Assembly (NCBI RefSeq): GCF_002291145.1
Contig: NZ_NTGE01000007.1
Span: forward strand, 52,418-116,417
Source: Streptomyces sp. SA15
Lineage (GTDB): Bacteria > Actinomycetota > Actinomycetes > Streptomycetales > Streptomycetaceae
Reading direction: 5' to 3'
Length of the DNA: 64,000 bases
Below, piece after piece: positions 25,900-33,992 of the stretch (the stretch's first letter is position 1; each line of letters opens with the position of its first letter). The translations under genes and the position numbers were made by a program. The notes below the pieces were generated by a model. That model was not told the DNA's origin. It saw only the letters and a program-made list of their open reading frames with translations, and did not search any database.

Positions 25900-25983
25900 A
25901 ACTTCCTACCCAGAATGACCTGGGCGAGGTTCAGAGGGTCTGCGGCCCGTGCCGCACTCTCAGCGCTGTGGCGCTCCCCTGTC
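25900..25983 (-). promoter_or_regulatory. TPP riboswitch (THI box) upstream of the thiamine transporter operon
   Basis: Read on the minus strand, the region contains GCGCTGAGAGTGCGGC, then GACCCTCTGAACCT, then CCAGGTCATTCTGGGTAGG in the order and spacing of the THI element. The CUGAGA and ACCYxxUGAACCU blocks are the conserved TPP-binding core. The riboswitch family represses thiamine genes when thiamine pyrophosphate is abundant. It lies about 110 bases upstream of thiB. Confidence 0.9.
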
Positions 25984-25984
25984 G

Positions 25985-26032
25985 GAATATGAAGATGTCG
26001 GAAAATGAAGACGTCAGAGTATGAAGATGTAC
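25985..26032. repeat. Three tandem 16-bp imperfect direct repeats upstream of the TPP riboswitch
   Basis: Units GAATATGAAGATGTCG (25985-26000), GAAAATGAAGACGTCA (26001-26016) and GAGTATGAAGATGTAC (26017-26032) are exactly phased at 16 bp and much richer in A+T than the surroundings. On the minus strand they overlap the expected thiB promoter (CTGACG about 18 bp upstream of CATATT). Confidence 0.8.
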
Positions 26033-26046
26033 GTACAGAGATCAGA

Positions 26047-27153
26047 CTACCGCTCGGTGGCCGCGAGCTGACCACACGCCCCGTCGATCTCCTGTCCACG
26101 GGTGTCCCGGATCGTGACCGGCACACCATGGGCGGCGATGGCCTCCACGAAGGCCTTCTCGTCCTCGGGGCGGGAGGCGGTCCACTTCGACCCCGGGGTC
26201 GGGTTCAGCGGGATCAGGTTGACGTGCACCGGCCTGCCCTTGAGCAGCCGTCCGAGCCGGTCGCCGCGCCACGCCTGGTCGTTGATGTCCCGGATCAGCG
26301 CGTACTCGATGGACAGCCGGCGCCCGGACTTCTCGACGTACTCGAACCCGGCGTCGAGCACCTCGCGCACCTTCCACCGCGTGTTCACGGGGACGAGGGT
26401 GTCGCGCAGCTCGTCGTCGGGCGCGTGCAGCGAGATCGCGAGCCGGCACTTGAAGCCCTCGTCGGCGAACCGGTGGATCGCCGGGACGAGACCGACGGTC
26501 GAGACGGTGATCCCGCGCTGCGAGAGCCCGAGCCCGTCCGGCTCGGGGTCGGTGAGCCGCCGGATGGCCCCGACCACACGGTTGTAGTTGGCGAGCGGCT
26601 CGCCCATGCCCATGAACACGATGTTGCTGAGCCGCGCCGGACCCCCAGGGATCTCGCCATCCCTCAGGGCCCGCATCCCGTCCACGATCTGGTGCACGAT
26701 CTCGGCGGTGGACAGGTTCCGGTCCAGTCCCGCCTGCCCCGTGGCGCAGAACGGGCAGTTCATCCCGCACCCCGCCTGGGAGCTGATGCACATGGTCACC
26801 CGGTCCGGGTAGCGCATCAGCACCGACTCCACGAGCGTCCCGTCGAACAGCCGCCACAACGTCTTGCGGGTGGTGTCCTCGTCGGTCGACAGATGCCGTA
26901 CGACGCTCATGAGTTCGGGAAGCAGCGCCTCCTGAAGCCGACCGCGGGAACCGGCCGGGATGTCGGTCCACTCCTGCGGGTCGTGCGCGTACCGCGCGAA
27001 GTAGTGCTGCGAGAGCTGCTTGGCGCGAAACGGCTTCTCGCCGATCTCGACGACGGCTTCCTTGCGCTCACCGGGGGTGAGGTCGGCAAGGTGCCGCGGC
27101 GGCTTCTTGGCTCCGCGGGGGGCGACGAAAGTGAGTTCTCCGGGCTTAGGCAT
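26047..27153 (-). CDS. rlmN: 23S rRNA (adenine-2503-C2)/tRNA methyltransferase RlmN
   Basis: 368-residue radical-SAM methyltransferase. The cluster-binding CxxxCxxC motif is in [13 protein letters not shown] (about 122-134), the SAM motif is GMGEPLANY, and the second catalytic Cys is close to the C-terminus in GACGQLA. The family makes 2-methyladenosine at A2503 of 23S rRNA and A37 of some tRNAs, aiding decoding fidelity. The ATG at 27153 gives the usual family length. It has little or no leader sequence resembling a ribosome-binding site. It lies upstream of the thiamine operon in the same direction. Confidence 0.95.
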   Translation of the reverse strand: MPKPGELTFVAPRGAKKPPRHLADLTPGERKEAVVEIGEKPFRAKQLSQHYFARYAHDPQEWTDIPAGSRGRLQEALLPELMSVVRHLSTDEDTTRKTLWRLFDGTLVESVLMRYPDRVTMCISSQAGCGMNCPFCATGQAGLDRNLSTAEIVHQIVDGMRALRDGEIPGGPARLSNIVFMGMGEPLANYNRVVGAIRRLTDPEPDGLGLSQRGITVSTVGLVPAIHRFADEGFKCRLAISLHAPDDELRDTLVPVNTRWKVREVLDAGFEYVEKSGRRLSIEYALIRDINDQAWRGDRLGRLLKGRPVHVNLIPLNPTPGSKWTASRPEDEKAFVEAIAAHGVPVTIRDTRGQEIDGACGQLAATER

Positions 27154-27186
27154 GGCTGTACCAGTGTCGCAGATCGACAGGTGTGG

Positions 27187-27215
27187 CCCGGGCGCCCGGA
27201 ATCCGGGCGCCCGGG
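27187..27215 (-). terminator. 13-bp perfect stem-loop after the SRPBCC gene
   Basis: CCCGGGCGCCCGG (27187-27199) and CCGGGCGCCCGGG (27203-27215) are perfect complements with a 3-base AAT loop. It lies 72 bp downstream of the SRPBCC stop and 34 bp upstream of the rlmN start. Confidence 0.8.
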
Positions 27216-27287
27216 ACATACGGCGGTACAGCCGGGCTTGCCTGGCCCGGCCTGGTCGATGAGCGTGTCTGTGCCCTACACGGAGGT

Positions 27288-27737
27288 CTACGCGGACGGC
27301 TGCTCCAGCAGGTCCTTGAGGAGCTGCTCGTCGCGCGGCAGCTCCTTGCGGGCCTGGGGGCGGGCGACGAGCGGTACGAACAGCTTGCCCATGCCGTGCC
27401 CCTCGAAGTCGAGCTCCACCGTCACGCGGGAGCGGCGCCCCTCGTCGAGCGGCTCGATCTCACCGTGGACGCGCGGTCGAACGGGGCCGTCGATCCCGCG
27501 CAGACCCCAGCTGTACGGCGGCGCGTGCTCGGTGTACTCCACGGTCATCGGGAACTCGCGGGTGCCGAGGCGCCGGGTGACCCGGACGCGGGAGCCGGTG
27601 TGCAGCGGACCCTCGTCGAGCCGCTCCGCGGAGACGGCACTCAGCTGCCATTCCGGCAGATGAGAGGGGTCGGTGACATACGCGTAGACGTCGTCGGGGC
27701 TGCGGTCGACGTCGATCACTTCTCGGATGGCGGACAT
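27288..27737 (-). CDS. SRPBCC family (polyketide cyclase/dehydrase-like) protein
   Basis: 149 residues. The opening [27 protein letters not shown] is the typical START/SRPBCC first strand and helix. The C-terminus [41 protein letters not shown] forms the long closing helix over a hydrophobic cavity. The fold binds lipids, polyketides or other hydrophobic ligands; no catalytic function can be assigned. An AAGGAGGG-type ribosome-binding site precedes the ATG at 27737. It is probably a single-gene unit with its own terminator. Confidence 0.85.
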   Translation of the reverse strand: MSAIREVIDVDRSPDDVYAYVTDPSHLPEWQLSAVSAERLDEGPLHTGSRVRVTRRLGTREFPMTVEYTEHAPPYSWGLRGIDGPVRPRVHGEIEPLDEGRRSRVTVELDFEGHGMGKLFVPLVARPQARKELPRDEQLLKDLLEQPSA

Positions 27738-28091
27738 CGCGCCCTCCTTCCAGGGCGTCCCTCTTCGAGGGCCGGGGCGGTCCCCTTCGAGGGCCTACAC
27801 CGGAAATCGTCCCACTCGACGGACCGAGAGGCCATCGCGAGCGGACGCGCTGGAGCCCCCGCCGCGGCGGGGGCTCCACGGGGTACGGCGGTCAGCCGGA
27901 CCCGACGAAGATCACGAGAAGCAGCCGGACCACAGGGGCCATAGGCAGCGGAGAAATACCCCCCGACTCAGCCAGAGCCGACAAAGACAACAAGCAGGAG
28001 CCACACCACAGGAGCCGTCGGCAACAGCGAATCCAAGCGGTCCATGCTGTACCGACATGCCGCTACCGCGGCGTGGCGCCGTGCCCGCGAC
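27738..28091. other. 354-bp non-genic stretch holding cdsA tail copies and a terminator
   Basis: Between the SRPBCC start and the cdsA stop lie two extra copies of the cdsA 3' end (see the repeat entry at 27891-28170), a 12-bp perfect hairpin at 27852-27877, and the SRPBCC promoter region. No independent gene is seen; the apparent reading frames are fragments of cdsA. Confidence 0.7.
27852..27877 (-). terminator. 12-bp perfect stem-loop downstream of the cdsA tail copies
   Basis: GGAGCCCCCGCC (27852-27863) and GGCGGGGGCTCC (27866-27877) are perfect complements. It lies 14 bp downstream of the stop codon of the outermost cdsA tail copy (27892-27894) and 214 bp beyond the working cdsA stop, suggesting that copy marks the original gene end. 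Confidence 0.8.
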
Positions 28092-28170
28092 TCAGCCAGA
28101 ACCCACAAAGACAACAAGCAAGAGCCACACCACAGGAGCCGTCGGCAACAGCGAATCCAAGCGGTCCATG
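27891..28170. repeat. Triplicated 3' end of cdsA
   Basis: The last 82 bp of cdsA (28089-28170, coding and stop) recur at 27965-28046 with three mismatches. A shorter third copy at 27892-27940 matches the second at 38 of 49 positions. Each copy ends in the same TGA context and encodes APVV(W/R)LLLV(V/I)FVGSG before the stop. Periods are 124 and 76 bp. Confidence 0.9.
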
Positions 28171-29297
28171 ATGCCGCCGTGCCCCGGCAGCAGCGTGCCC
28201 ATGTCCTTGATGCCCAGGTCCCGCTTGATCATGGACTCGCCGAGGTCGCCGAGCGTGGCGCTGGCCGCGACAGCGAAGCCGAGGATCAGGCCCTGCCACC
28301 AAGTGCCGTCGTCGATCAGGAACTGCATGCACAGCGCGCCCGCCGCCATGGCGAAGCTCACCGCTCCGAGCAGGCCCTCGCGGGTCTTGCCCGGGCTGAT
28401 GCGCGGTGCCAGCTTGTGCTTGCCGAAGCGCCAGCCGATGGCGTACGCCCCGGTGTCGCTGACGACCGTCAGCAGCAGGAACGTCAGCACCCGCCGATGC
28501 CCGTCGTCGGCGGTCAGCATCATGGCGACGAACGTGGCCAGGAACGGGACGTAGAAGGCCGCGAAGATGCCCGCTGTGACGTCCTTGAGATAGCCCTCCG
28601 GCGGTTCCGTCATACGCCAGACCAGGACGCCCAGCGCGGTGAGCGCCATGGCGACCCACGCGCCCTCGGCACCCCGGACGTAACCGGAGACCACCATCGC
28701 CGCCCCGCCGAGCGCCAGCGGCACCAGGGGCGCCTTGATGCCCTTGCGCTCGTCCAGCCGCTTGGTCAGCTCCCACAGGCCCACCACGACGGCGACCGCT
28801 ATGACGCCGACGAACACGGCCTTGACGATGAACAGCGATGCCACGATCACCGCGCCGAGCCCGACACCGACCCCTATGGCCGCACTCAGGTCCCGGCCCG
28901 CGCTCTTCTTCTGCGGCGCGGGCGCCGGCTGCGAGGAGTCGGGCATGGGCTCCGGATTCTGCGGCGCCGCCCCATAGGGCCGCGCTTGCGGCGTGTCGTA
29001 AGGGCCGAGGGCCGGGGCCTGCGGCGGGTGGTACGGCGGAGTCCGCTGCGCGTCGTACGGCGGCGTCCGCGGAGGCTCCTCGCGGAACAGGGGGCCGCCC
29101 AGCCGAGCGGCCCCCCGGTCGTCATCCTGGTCTCCGCCATGCGCGGGTACCTCGGGCACGATGGGCATGGGGCGAGTGTGCTGCGCGTCATGCGCATCGT
29201 ACGTGGGACCCGCCGGGGCAGCCCCCTGGACAGGCCCCTGGTCGGTGGGGCCCCAGTACCCGGTGTGTGGCGGCGCCCCCCAGGAAGAGTCGTTCAT
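28092..29297 (-). CDS. cdsA: Phosphatidate cytidylyltransferase (CDP-diglyceride synthase)
   Basis: 401 residues. A roughly 130-residue Pro/Gly/Gln-rich cytoplasmic N-terminus (not present in short homologues, common in streptomycetes) precedes about eight membrane spans. The C-terminal CDP-diglyceride synthase signature is complete: S-x-IKRD-LGIKD-x-GTLLPGHGGI-x-DRLD. It makes CDP-diacylglycerol from phosphatidate and CTP, the branch point for phospholipid synthesis. The ATG at 29297 overlaps the frr stop by one base. The 3' end is repeated twice downstream. Confidence 0.95.
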   Translation of the reverse strand: MNDSSWGAPPHTGYWGPTDQGPVQGAAPAGPTYDAHDAQHTRPMPIVPEVPAHGGDQDDDRGAARLGGPLFREEPPRTPPYDAQRTPPYHPPQAPALGPYDTPQARPYGAAPQNPEPMPDSSQPAPAPQKKSAGRDLSAAIGVGVGLGAVIVASLFIVKAVFVGVIAVAVVVGLWELTKRLDERKGIKAPLVPLALGGAAMVVSGYVRGAEGAWVAMALTALGVLVWRMTEPPEGYLKDVTAGIFAAFYVPFLATFVAMMLTADDGHRRVLTFLLLTVVSDTGAYAIGWRFGKHKLAPRISPGKTREGLLGAVSFAMAAGALCMQFLIDDGTWWQGLILGFAVAASATLGDLGESMIKRDLGIKDMGTLLPGHGGIMDRLDSLLPTAPVVWLLLVVFVGSG

Positions 29298-29854
29298 CAG
29301 ACCTCGAGCAGCTCCGCTTCCTTGTGCTTGAGGAGTTCGTCCACCTGGGCGACGTATTTCGCGGTGGTGTCGTCGAGCTCCTTCTCCGCACGGCGGCCCT
29401 CGTCCTCGCCGACCTCGCCGTCCTTGATCAGCTTGTCGATGGCGTCCTTGGCCTTGCGGCGGACGGAGCGGATGGACACCTTGCCGTCCTCGGCCTTGGC
29501 CTTGGCGACCTTGATGTACTCGCGGCGGCGTTCCTCGGTGAGTTCGGGGAACACCACCCGGATGATGTTGCCGTCGTTGCTCGGGTTGACGCCCAGGTCG
29601 GAGTCGCGGATCGCCTGCTCGATGTTGCGCAGCGCGCTCTTGTCGAACGGGGTCACGACCGCCATGCGCGGCTCCGGCACGGAGAACGAAGCCAGCTGGT
29701 TGATCGGCGTCGGCGCGCCGTAGTAGTCGGCCACGATCTTGTTGAACATCGCCGGGTGCGCACGGCCGGTGCGGATCGCGGCGAAGTCCTCCTTGGCGAC
29801 CACGACGGCCTTCTCCATCTTCTCCTCGGCCTCGAGGAGGGTCTCTTCGATCAC
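29297..29854 (-). CDS. frr: Ribosome recycling factor
   Basis: 185 residues, the standard RRF length, from the GTG at 29854 (AGGAG 7 bases upstream). The upstream in-frame ATG at 29959 would add an untypical basic tail. The three-helix bundle domain is formed by the N- and C-terminal thirds ([59 protein letters not shown]). Asn/Arg-rich [18 protein letters not shown] is diagnostic. It splits post-termination ribosomes with EF-G. It is coupled to cdsA by TGATG and follows pyrH. Confidence 0.95.
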   Translation of the reverse strand: MIEETLLEAEEKMEKAVVVAKEDFAAIRTGRAHPAMFNKIVADYYGAPTPINQLASFSVPEPRMAVVTPFDKSALRNIEQAIRDSDLGVNPSNDGNIIRVVFPELTEERRREYIKVAKAKAEDGKVSIRSVRRKAKDAIDKLIKDGEVGEDEGRRAEKELDDTTAKYVAQVDELLKHKEAELLEV

Positions 29855-29984
29855 CACTTGCTCCTGCGTGTCTTGAGTAGGCCCGGCTGCGGTTCCTTGA
29901 TGGGGCGGCGGCCGGCTGCGTCGCGTCTTCTTCTGCACGGTTCCCGACCCGCGGGACATTGTCCATCCCCCGGTCAGGCTCCGT

Positions 29985-30004
29985 CCCGTCCGTCTCCGGA
30001 CGGG
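29985..30004 (-). terminator. Short hairpin between pyrH and frr
   Basis: CCCGTCC (29985-29991) pairs with GGACGGG (29998-30004) around a 6-base loop, 16 bp downstream of the pyrH stop. It is modest in size and may act as an attenuator. Confidence 0.4.
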
Positions 30005-30019
30005 GTGGTACCCGGGTCG

Positions 30020-30778
30020 TCAGGCCCGGCTGCCCTGGTCACCCACGAGCGTGCCGATCTTCTCACCCTTGACGGCGCGCGCGATATTGCCCTCCGCCAG
30101 AAGCTCGAAGACGAGGATCGGGAGCTTGTTGTCCCGGCAGAGCGTGATCGCGGTCATGTCGGCGACCTTGAGGTCGCGGGTGATGACCTCGCCGTAGCCG
30201 AGAGAGTCGAACTTGACCGCGTCCGGGTTGGTCTTCGGGTCGGAGTCGTAGACCCCGTCGACGCCGTTCTTGCCCATCAGCAGCGCCTCGGCGTCGATCT
30301 CCAGGGCGCGCTGGGCTGCGGTGGTGTCGGTGGAGAAGTACGGCATGCCCATACCGGCGCCGAAGATGACCACGCGGCCCTTCTCCAGGTGGCGCACGGC
30401 GCGCAGCGGGATGTACGGCTCGGCGACCTGGCCCATGGTGATGGCCGTCTGTACCCGGCTGTCGATGCCCTCCTTCTCCAGGAAGTCCTGGAGGGCGAGG
30501 CAGTTCATCACCGTGCCGAGCATGCCCATGTAGTCGGAGCGGGCCCGGTCCATGCCGCGCTGCTGCAGTTCGGCACCGCGGAAGAAGTTGCCGCCACCGA
30601 TGACGACCGCGACCTGGGCGCCGTCGCGCACGACGGCGGCGACCTCGCGGGCGATCTTGTGTACCACGTCGGGGTCCACGCCCAGGCCGCCGCCACCGGC
30701 GAAGGCCTCTCCGGACAGCTTCAGCAGAAACCGGCCGCGTACTTTGCCGTCGTCGCTCTTCTGGGCCTTGGTGGTCAT
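30020..30778 (-). CDS. pyrH: Uridylate kinase (UMP kinase)
   Basis: 252 residues of the amino-acid-kinase fold. Visible motifs: phosphate-binding [18 protein letters not shown], the [40 protein letters not shown] block, and C-terminal GEKIGTLV. The bacterial enzyme is a hexamer that phosphorylates UMP to UDP, feeding pyrimidine nucleotides. ATG at 30778 is chosen to match family length. It heads the pyrH-frr-cdsA run and is separated from tsf by 190 bp containing two inverted repeats. Confidence 0.95.
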   Translation of the reverse strand: MTTKAQKSDDGKVRGRFLLKLSGEAFAGGGGLGVDPDVVHKIAREVAAVVRDGAQVAVVIGGGNFFRGAELQQRGMDRARSDYMGMLGTVMNCLALQDFLEKEGIDSRVQTAITMGQVAEPYIPLRAVRHLEKGRVVIFGAGMGMPYFSTDTTAAQRALEIDAEALLMGKNGVDGVYDSDPKTNPDAVKFDSLGYGEVITRDLKVADMTAITLCRDNKLPILVFELLAEGNIARAVKGEKIGTLVGDQGSRA

Positions 30779-30817
30779 GGAGATCCCGCCTCTTTCACGT
30801 GGTGCACATGCGAAGAA

Positions 30818-30865
30818 GGCCATTGCCGGTGGGGTGTCGTTCGCATCCCATGCGCGGCAATGGCC
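30818..30865 (-). terminator. 11-bp inverted repeat between tsf and pyrH
   Basis: GGCCATTGCCG (30818-30828) and CGGCAATGGCC (30855-30865) are perfect complements. The 26-base loop contains a smaller GCAT/ATGC pairing. It lies 40 bp upstream of the pyrH start, so it may be an attenuator or operator rather than the tsf terminator. Confidence 0.5.
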
Positions 30866-30887
30866 TCCTCGTCAGATCTGCTGTCGT

Positions 30888-30911
30888 CCCCCACGCACGC
30901 GTGCGTGGGGG
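30888..30911. terminator. 24-bp perfect palindrome downstream of tsf
   Basis: The 24 bases at 30888-30911 read the same on both strands: CCCCCACGCACG followed by CGTGCGTGGGGG. It starts 58 bp after the tsf stop and probably ends the rpsB-tsf transcript. Confidence 0.7.
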
Positions 30912-30968
30912 CGTACGCGGACGACTGATACGACCCTATCGGGATCGCGCGTCGATCGCCGTACGGAC

Positions 30969-31805
30969 TCAGATGCCGACCTTGATGCGCGTGAAGCGCT
31001 TCAGGGTGACACCGGCCTCGTCCAGAACCTTCTGGACCGACTTCTTGTTGTCGAGCGCGTACGGCTGACCGAGCAGCGTGGCGTCCTTGAAGAAGCCGTT
31101 GAGGCGACCCTCGACGATCTTCGGCAGGGCGGCCTCGGGCTTGCCCTCGGCGCGGGTGGTCTCCTCGGCGATCCGGCGCTCGGCCTCGACGACGTCGGCC
31201 GGCACGTCCTCCTTGGAGAGGTACTTCGGCGCGAAGGCGGCGATGTGCTGGGCGACGCCCTTGGCGACCTCGGCGTTCGGCTTGTCGAGCTCGACGAGGA
31301 CACCGATCTGCGGGGGCAGGTCGGGCATGGTGCGGTGCATGTACGCCGTCACGAAGCCGTCCGCGAACTGCGCGAAGCGGTCCAGGACGATCTTCTCGCC
31401 CAGGTTGGCATTGGCCTCGTCGACGTACGCCTGGACGGTCTTGCCGGGCTCGATCTCGGAGGCGAGCAGCGCCTCGAGGTCGGCCGGGGCGGTCTTGGCG
31501 ACGTGCTCGGCGATCGTGGTGGCGACGGCCTGGAACCTGTCACCCTTGGCGACGAAGTCCGTCTCGCACTTCAGCTCGACGAGGACGCCGGAGGAGTTGT
31601 CGTCGGCGATGATCGAGACCACGGCGCCGTTCTCGGCGGAGCGGCCCTCACGCTTGGCGACGCCCTTCTGGCCCCTGATGCGGAGCGCCTCGACGGCCTT
31701 CTCGACGTTGCCCTCGGCCTCGTCCAGCGCCTTCTTGCAGTCCATCATGCCGGCGCCGGTGAGCTCGCGGAGCTTCTTGACGTCGGCGGCGGTGTAGTTC
31801 GCCAT
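30969..31805 (-). CDS. tsf: Translation elongation factor Ts
   Basis: 278 residues, normal length. The N-terminal UBA-like domain (YTAADVKKLRELTGAGMMDCKKALDEAEGNVEKAVEALR) carries the family signature. It is followed by the core GVLVELKCETDFVAKGDRF with the TDFVA motif that inserts into EF-Tu, then two dimerisation subdomains. It exchanges GDP for GTP on EF-Tu. It follows rpsB with a 180-bp gap that contains a strong stem-loop, consistent with partial read-through lowering tsf relative to rpsB. Confidence 0.96.
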   Translation of the reverse strand: MANYTAADVKKLRELTGAGMMDCKKALDEAEGNVEKAVEALRIRGQKGVAKREGRSAENGAVVSIIADDNSSGVLVELKCETDFVAKGDRFQAVATTIAEHVAKTAPADLEALLASEIEPGKTVQAYVDEANANLGEKIVLDRFAQFADGFVTAYMHRTMPDLPPQIGVLVELDKPNAEVAKGVAQHIAAFAPKYLSKEDVPADVVEAERRIAEETTRAEGKPEAALPKIVEGRLNGFFKDATLLGQPYALDNKKSVQKVLDEAGVTLKRFTRIKVGI

Positions 31806-31907
31806 GAGTCTGAGAATCTTTCTCGAAGTCTGGAAGATCGAAGATCTGCGGGGTCTGCGGCCTCCATGGAGCAGGAAGGCCGTGACGCACCGTCGACCTA
31901 CGGGTGA

Positions 31908-31965
31908 ACGGCGGGAGCGGTCTTCACCGCGCCGGAGGCGCTGGATGCAGTACCGCTCCCGCCGT
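31908..31965 (-). terminator. Stem-loop attenuator between rpsB and tsf
   Basis: ACGGCGGGAGCGGT (31908-31921) and ACCGCTCCCGCCGT (31952-31965) are perfect complements over 14 bp around a 30-base loop, about 20 bp after the rpsB stop. It is probably a partial terminator. Confidence 0.75.
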
Positions 31966-31985
31966 CACCGCTGACGGGTCGGTCG

Positions 31986-32942
31986 TCAGGCCTGCTCGCC
32001 CTCGGCGGCCGGAGCAGCCTCGGCAGCCGGAGCCTCGGCGGCGGGGGCCTCGGCAGCCGGAGCCTCAGCGGCGGCCGGAGCCTCGGCGGCCGGGGCCTCG
32101 GCGGCCGGGGCCTCGGCGGCCGGGGCCTCGGCAGCGGCCTCGGCCGGCTTCTCCGCCTCGTCCGCCTTCTTCTCACCCTCGAGCAGGTCGCGCTCCCACT
32201 CGGCGAGCGGCTCGCCCGCGGCCTTCTCACCCTTGCCCTCGGTGGCGACACCGGAGCGGGCGATGAGGCCCTCGGCGACCGCGTCGGCGATCACACGGGT
32301 GAGCAGGGTGACGGAGCGGATCGCGTCGTCGTTGCCCGGGATCTTGTAGTCGACCTCGTCGGGGTCGCAGTTGGTGTCGAGGATGGCGACGACCGGGATG
32401 TTGAGCTTCCGGGCCTCGCCGACCGCGATGTGCTCCTTCTTGGTGTCCACGATCCAGACGGCGCTGGGCACCTTCTGCATCTCGCGGATACCACCGAGGG
32501 TCTTCTCCAGCTTGGCCTTCTCGCGCGAGAGCACGAGAAGCTCCTTCTTGGTCAGACCCGACGCGGCGACGTCCTCGAAGTCGATCTGCTCGAGCTCCTT
32601 GAGGCGCTGCAGACGCTTGTAGACGGTCGAGAAGTTGGTGAGCATGCCGCCCAGCCAGCGCTGGTTGACGTAGGGCATGCCGACGCGGGTGGCCTGCTCG
32701 GCGATGGCCTCCTGCGCCTGCTTCTTCGTGCCGACGAACATGACCGTGCCGCCGTGGGCGACGGTCTCCTTGACGAACTCGTAGGCGCGGTCGATGTACG
32801 ACAGCGACTGGAGCAGGTCGATGATGTAGATGCCGTTGCGCTCGGTGAAGATGAAGCGCTTCATCTTCGGGTTCCAGCGACGGGTCTGGTGACCGAAGTG
32901 GACGCCGCTTTCCAGCAGCTCCCGCATCGTGACGACGGCCAT
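31986..32942 (-). CDS. rpsB: 30S ribosomal protein S2
   Basis: 318 residues from the ATG at 32942, with AAGGAG 6 bases upstream. The core up to about residue 255 is a clear S2: [77 protein letters not shown]. The last about 60 residues are an acidic, low-complexity tail built from repeated EAPAA units that the E. coli protein lacks. S2 is assembled late on the 30S back and helps recruit S1. It is the first gene of the rpsB-tsf operon. Confidence 0.96.
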   Translation of the reverse strand: MAVVTMRELLESGVHFGHQTRRWNPKMKRFIFTERNGIYIIDLLQSLSYIDRAYEFVKETVAHGGTVMFVGTKKQAQEAIAEQATRVGMPYVNQRWLGGMLTNFSTVYKRLQRLKELEQIDFEDVAASGLTKKELLVLSREKAKLEKTLGGIREMQKVPSAVWIVDTKKEHIAVGEARKLNIPVVAILDTNCDPDEVDYKIPGNDDAIRSVTLLTRVIADAVAEGLIARSGVATEGKGEKAAGEPLAEWERDLLEGEKKADEAEKPAEAAAEAPAAEAPAAEAPAAEAPAAAEAPAAEAPAAEAPAAEAAPAAEGEQA

Positions 32943-33042
32943 GGCCGTTCTCCTTGAGTTTCTCGGTTGTGCCGCGGGTGCCGGATAGCACTCGCGCCTG
33001 ACGCCCACGTGCGCCGTGCCGCAAAGGACCGAGGAGCGCTGA

Positions 33043-33054
33043 CACCGGCCGGTG
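33043..33054. promoter_or_regulatory. 12-bp palindrome upstream of rpsB
   Basis: CACCGGCCGGTG is self-complementary and lies about 100 bp upstream of the rpsB start in the divergent region. No regulator is recognised. Confidence 0.35.
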
Positions 33055-33146
33055 AACCGACCCGGTGTCGGGGCGTGCGAAGTCGACCCGGTGACCCGGA
33101 TCGCCAAAGGAAGTGTACGGGACCCGCGAGGCACCGGGTGACGCCG

Positions 33147-33173
33147 CTGTCCACAACCGGGGAGTTGTCCACA
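33147..33173 (+). promoter_or_regulatory. Two DnaA-box-like nonamers
   Basis: CTGTCCACA (33147-33155) and TTGTCCACA (33165-33173) lie 18 bp apart in the same orientation; the second is identical to the Streptomyces DnaA-box consensus. They lie 42-68 bp upstream of the M23 peptidase start. Confidence 0.6.
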
Positions 33174-33214
33174 GGTCCCGGCCATGATCGGCCGTGCTGC
33201 GGGACGGTTCTCGC

Positions 33215-33805
33215 ATGCGAGCGAAACGATGCGTGGGTGCGTGTGTCGGGTTGTTGTTGGTACTGGCGGTGGCGGTGACGACCTGCGCGCTCCCACCGAG
33301 CGGCCGGCCCGTCACCTTTGCCCCGACCGGCACCGACACGTCCGTACCGGCGATCGGCCGCGTCTGGCCCGTGGGCATCCGCCCCCAGGTCCTCCGAACC
33401 TGGGAACCCCCACCGACACCGTACGCCCGCGGCCACCGGGGCGTGGACCTGGCTGCGCCTCCGGGGACACCGGTACGGGCGGTGGCGGCGGGCCGGGTGT
33501 CCTTCGCGGGCCGGGTGGCGGGCAAGGGGGTCGTCTCGGTGGAACTCACGGGCACAGGCGATCCCCCACTCCGGACGACGTACGAGCCGGTACAGGTGTC
33601 GGTGAAGAAGGGGGACGAGGTGGAGGCGGGCGAGGTGCTGGGCACGGTTGAGCCGACGGGTTCGCACTGCACGGCGACGTGCGTCCACTGGGGCCTGCGG
33701 AGAGGCGACACCTACCTGGACCCACTGTCACTGCTACCACCGTGGCTGCTGCGACGGGGTCCGTCGAGGTTGCTGCCGGTACTGGGCGTACCGCTGCCTT
33801 CATAG
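33215..33805 (+). CDS. M23 family peptidoglycan-peptidase-like protein (LytM domain), secreted
   Basis: 196 residues from the ATG at 33215 (GGGACGG 7 bases upstream); a GTG at 33194 is possible. A signal peptide ([21 protein letters not shown]) is followed by a short LytM domain. The first zinc-ligand motif [10 protein letters not shown] is present. The HxH motif of active enzymes appears as CVHWGL, with Cys replacing the first His, preceded by GSHCTATC. Two or three extra Cys could form a disulfide. It may be an inactive binding domain or use a variant site. It is divergent from rpsB. Confidence 0.82.
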   Translation: MRAKRCVGACVGLLLVLAVAVTTCALPPSGRPVTFAPTGTDTSVPAIGRVWPVGIRPQVLRTWEPPPTPYARGHRGVDLAAPPGTPVRAVAAGRVSFAGRVAGKGVVSVELTGTGDPPLRTTYEPVQVSVKKGDEVEAGEVLGTVEPTGSHCTATCVHWGLRRGDTYLDPLSLLPPWLLRRGPSRLLPVLGVPLPS

Positions 33806-33992
33806 CCGTGTAGCTGCGTAGTCGCGAGCAGCCCTGGCCGACCAGCCGCAGGCAGCCAATCCCGCCCAGCCGTGACGGCCGGTCCCGCCCAGCTGCGGGC
33901 ATTCGTGCCGCCCAGGGCAGCTCCCGACCAAAGAGAGGCGGCACCCCGTAAGCGCCGGGCTGCGCGACCACCCCGCCCAGCCCCAACGCGGC

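Noticed and set aside
25985..26032. The three 16-bp repeats as plasmid-type iterons or a replication origin
   Set aside because: No replication initiator or partition gene is nearby; position over the thiB promoter makes an operator more likely.
27950..28170. The cdsA tail copies as a mobile element or IS remnant
   Set aside because: All copies are explained by the cdsA C-terminal sequence; no transposase, terminal inverted repeats or target duplication were seen.
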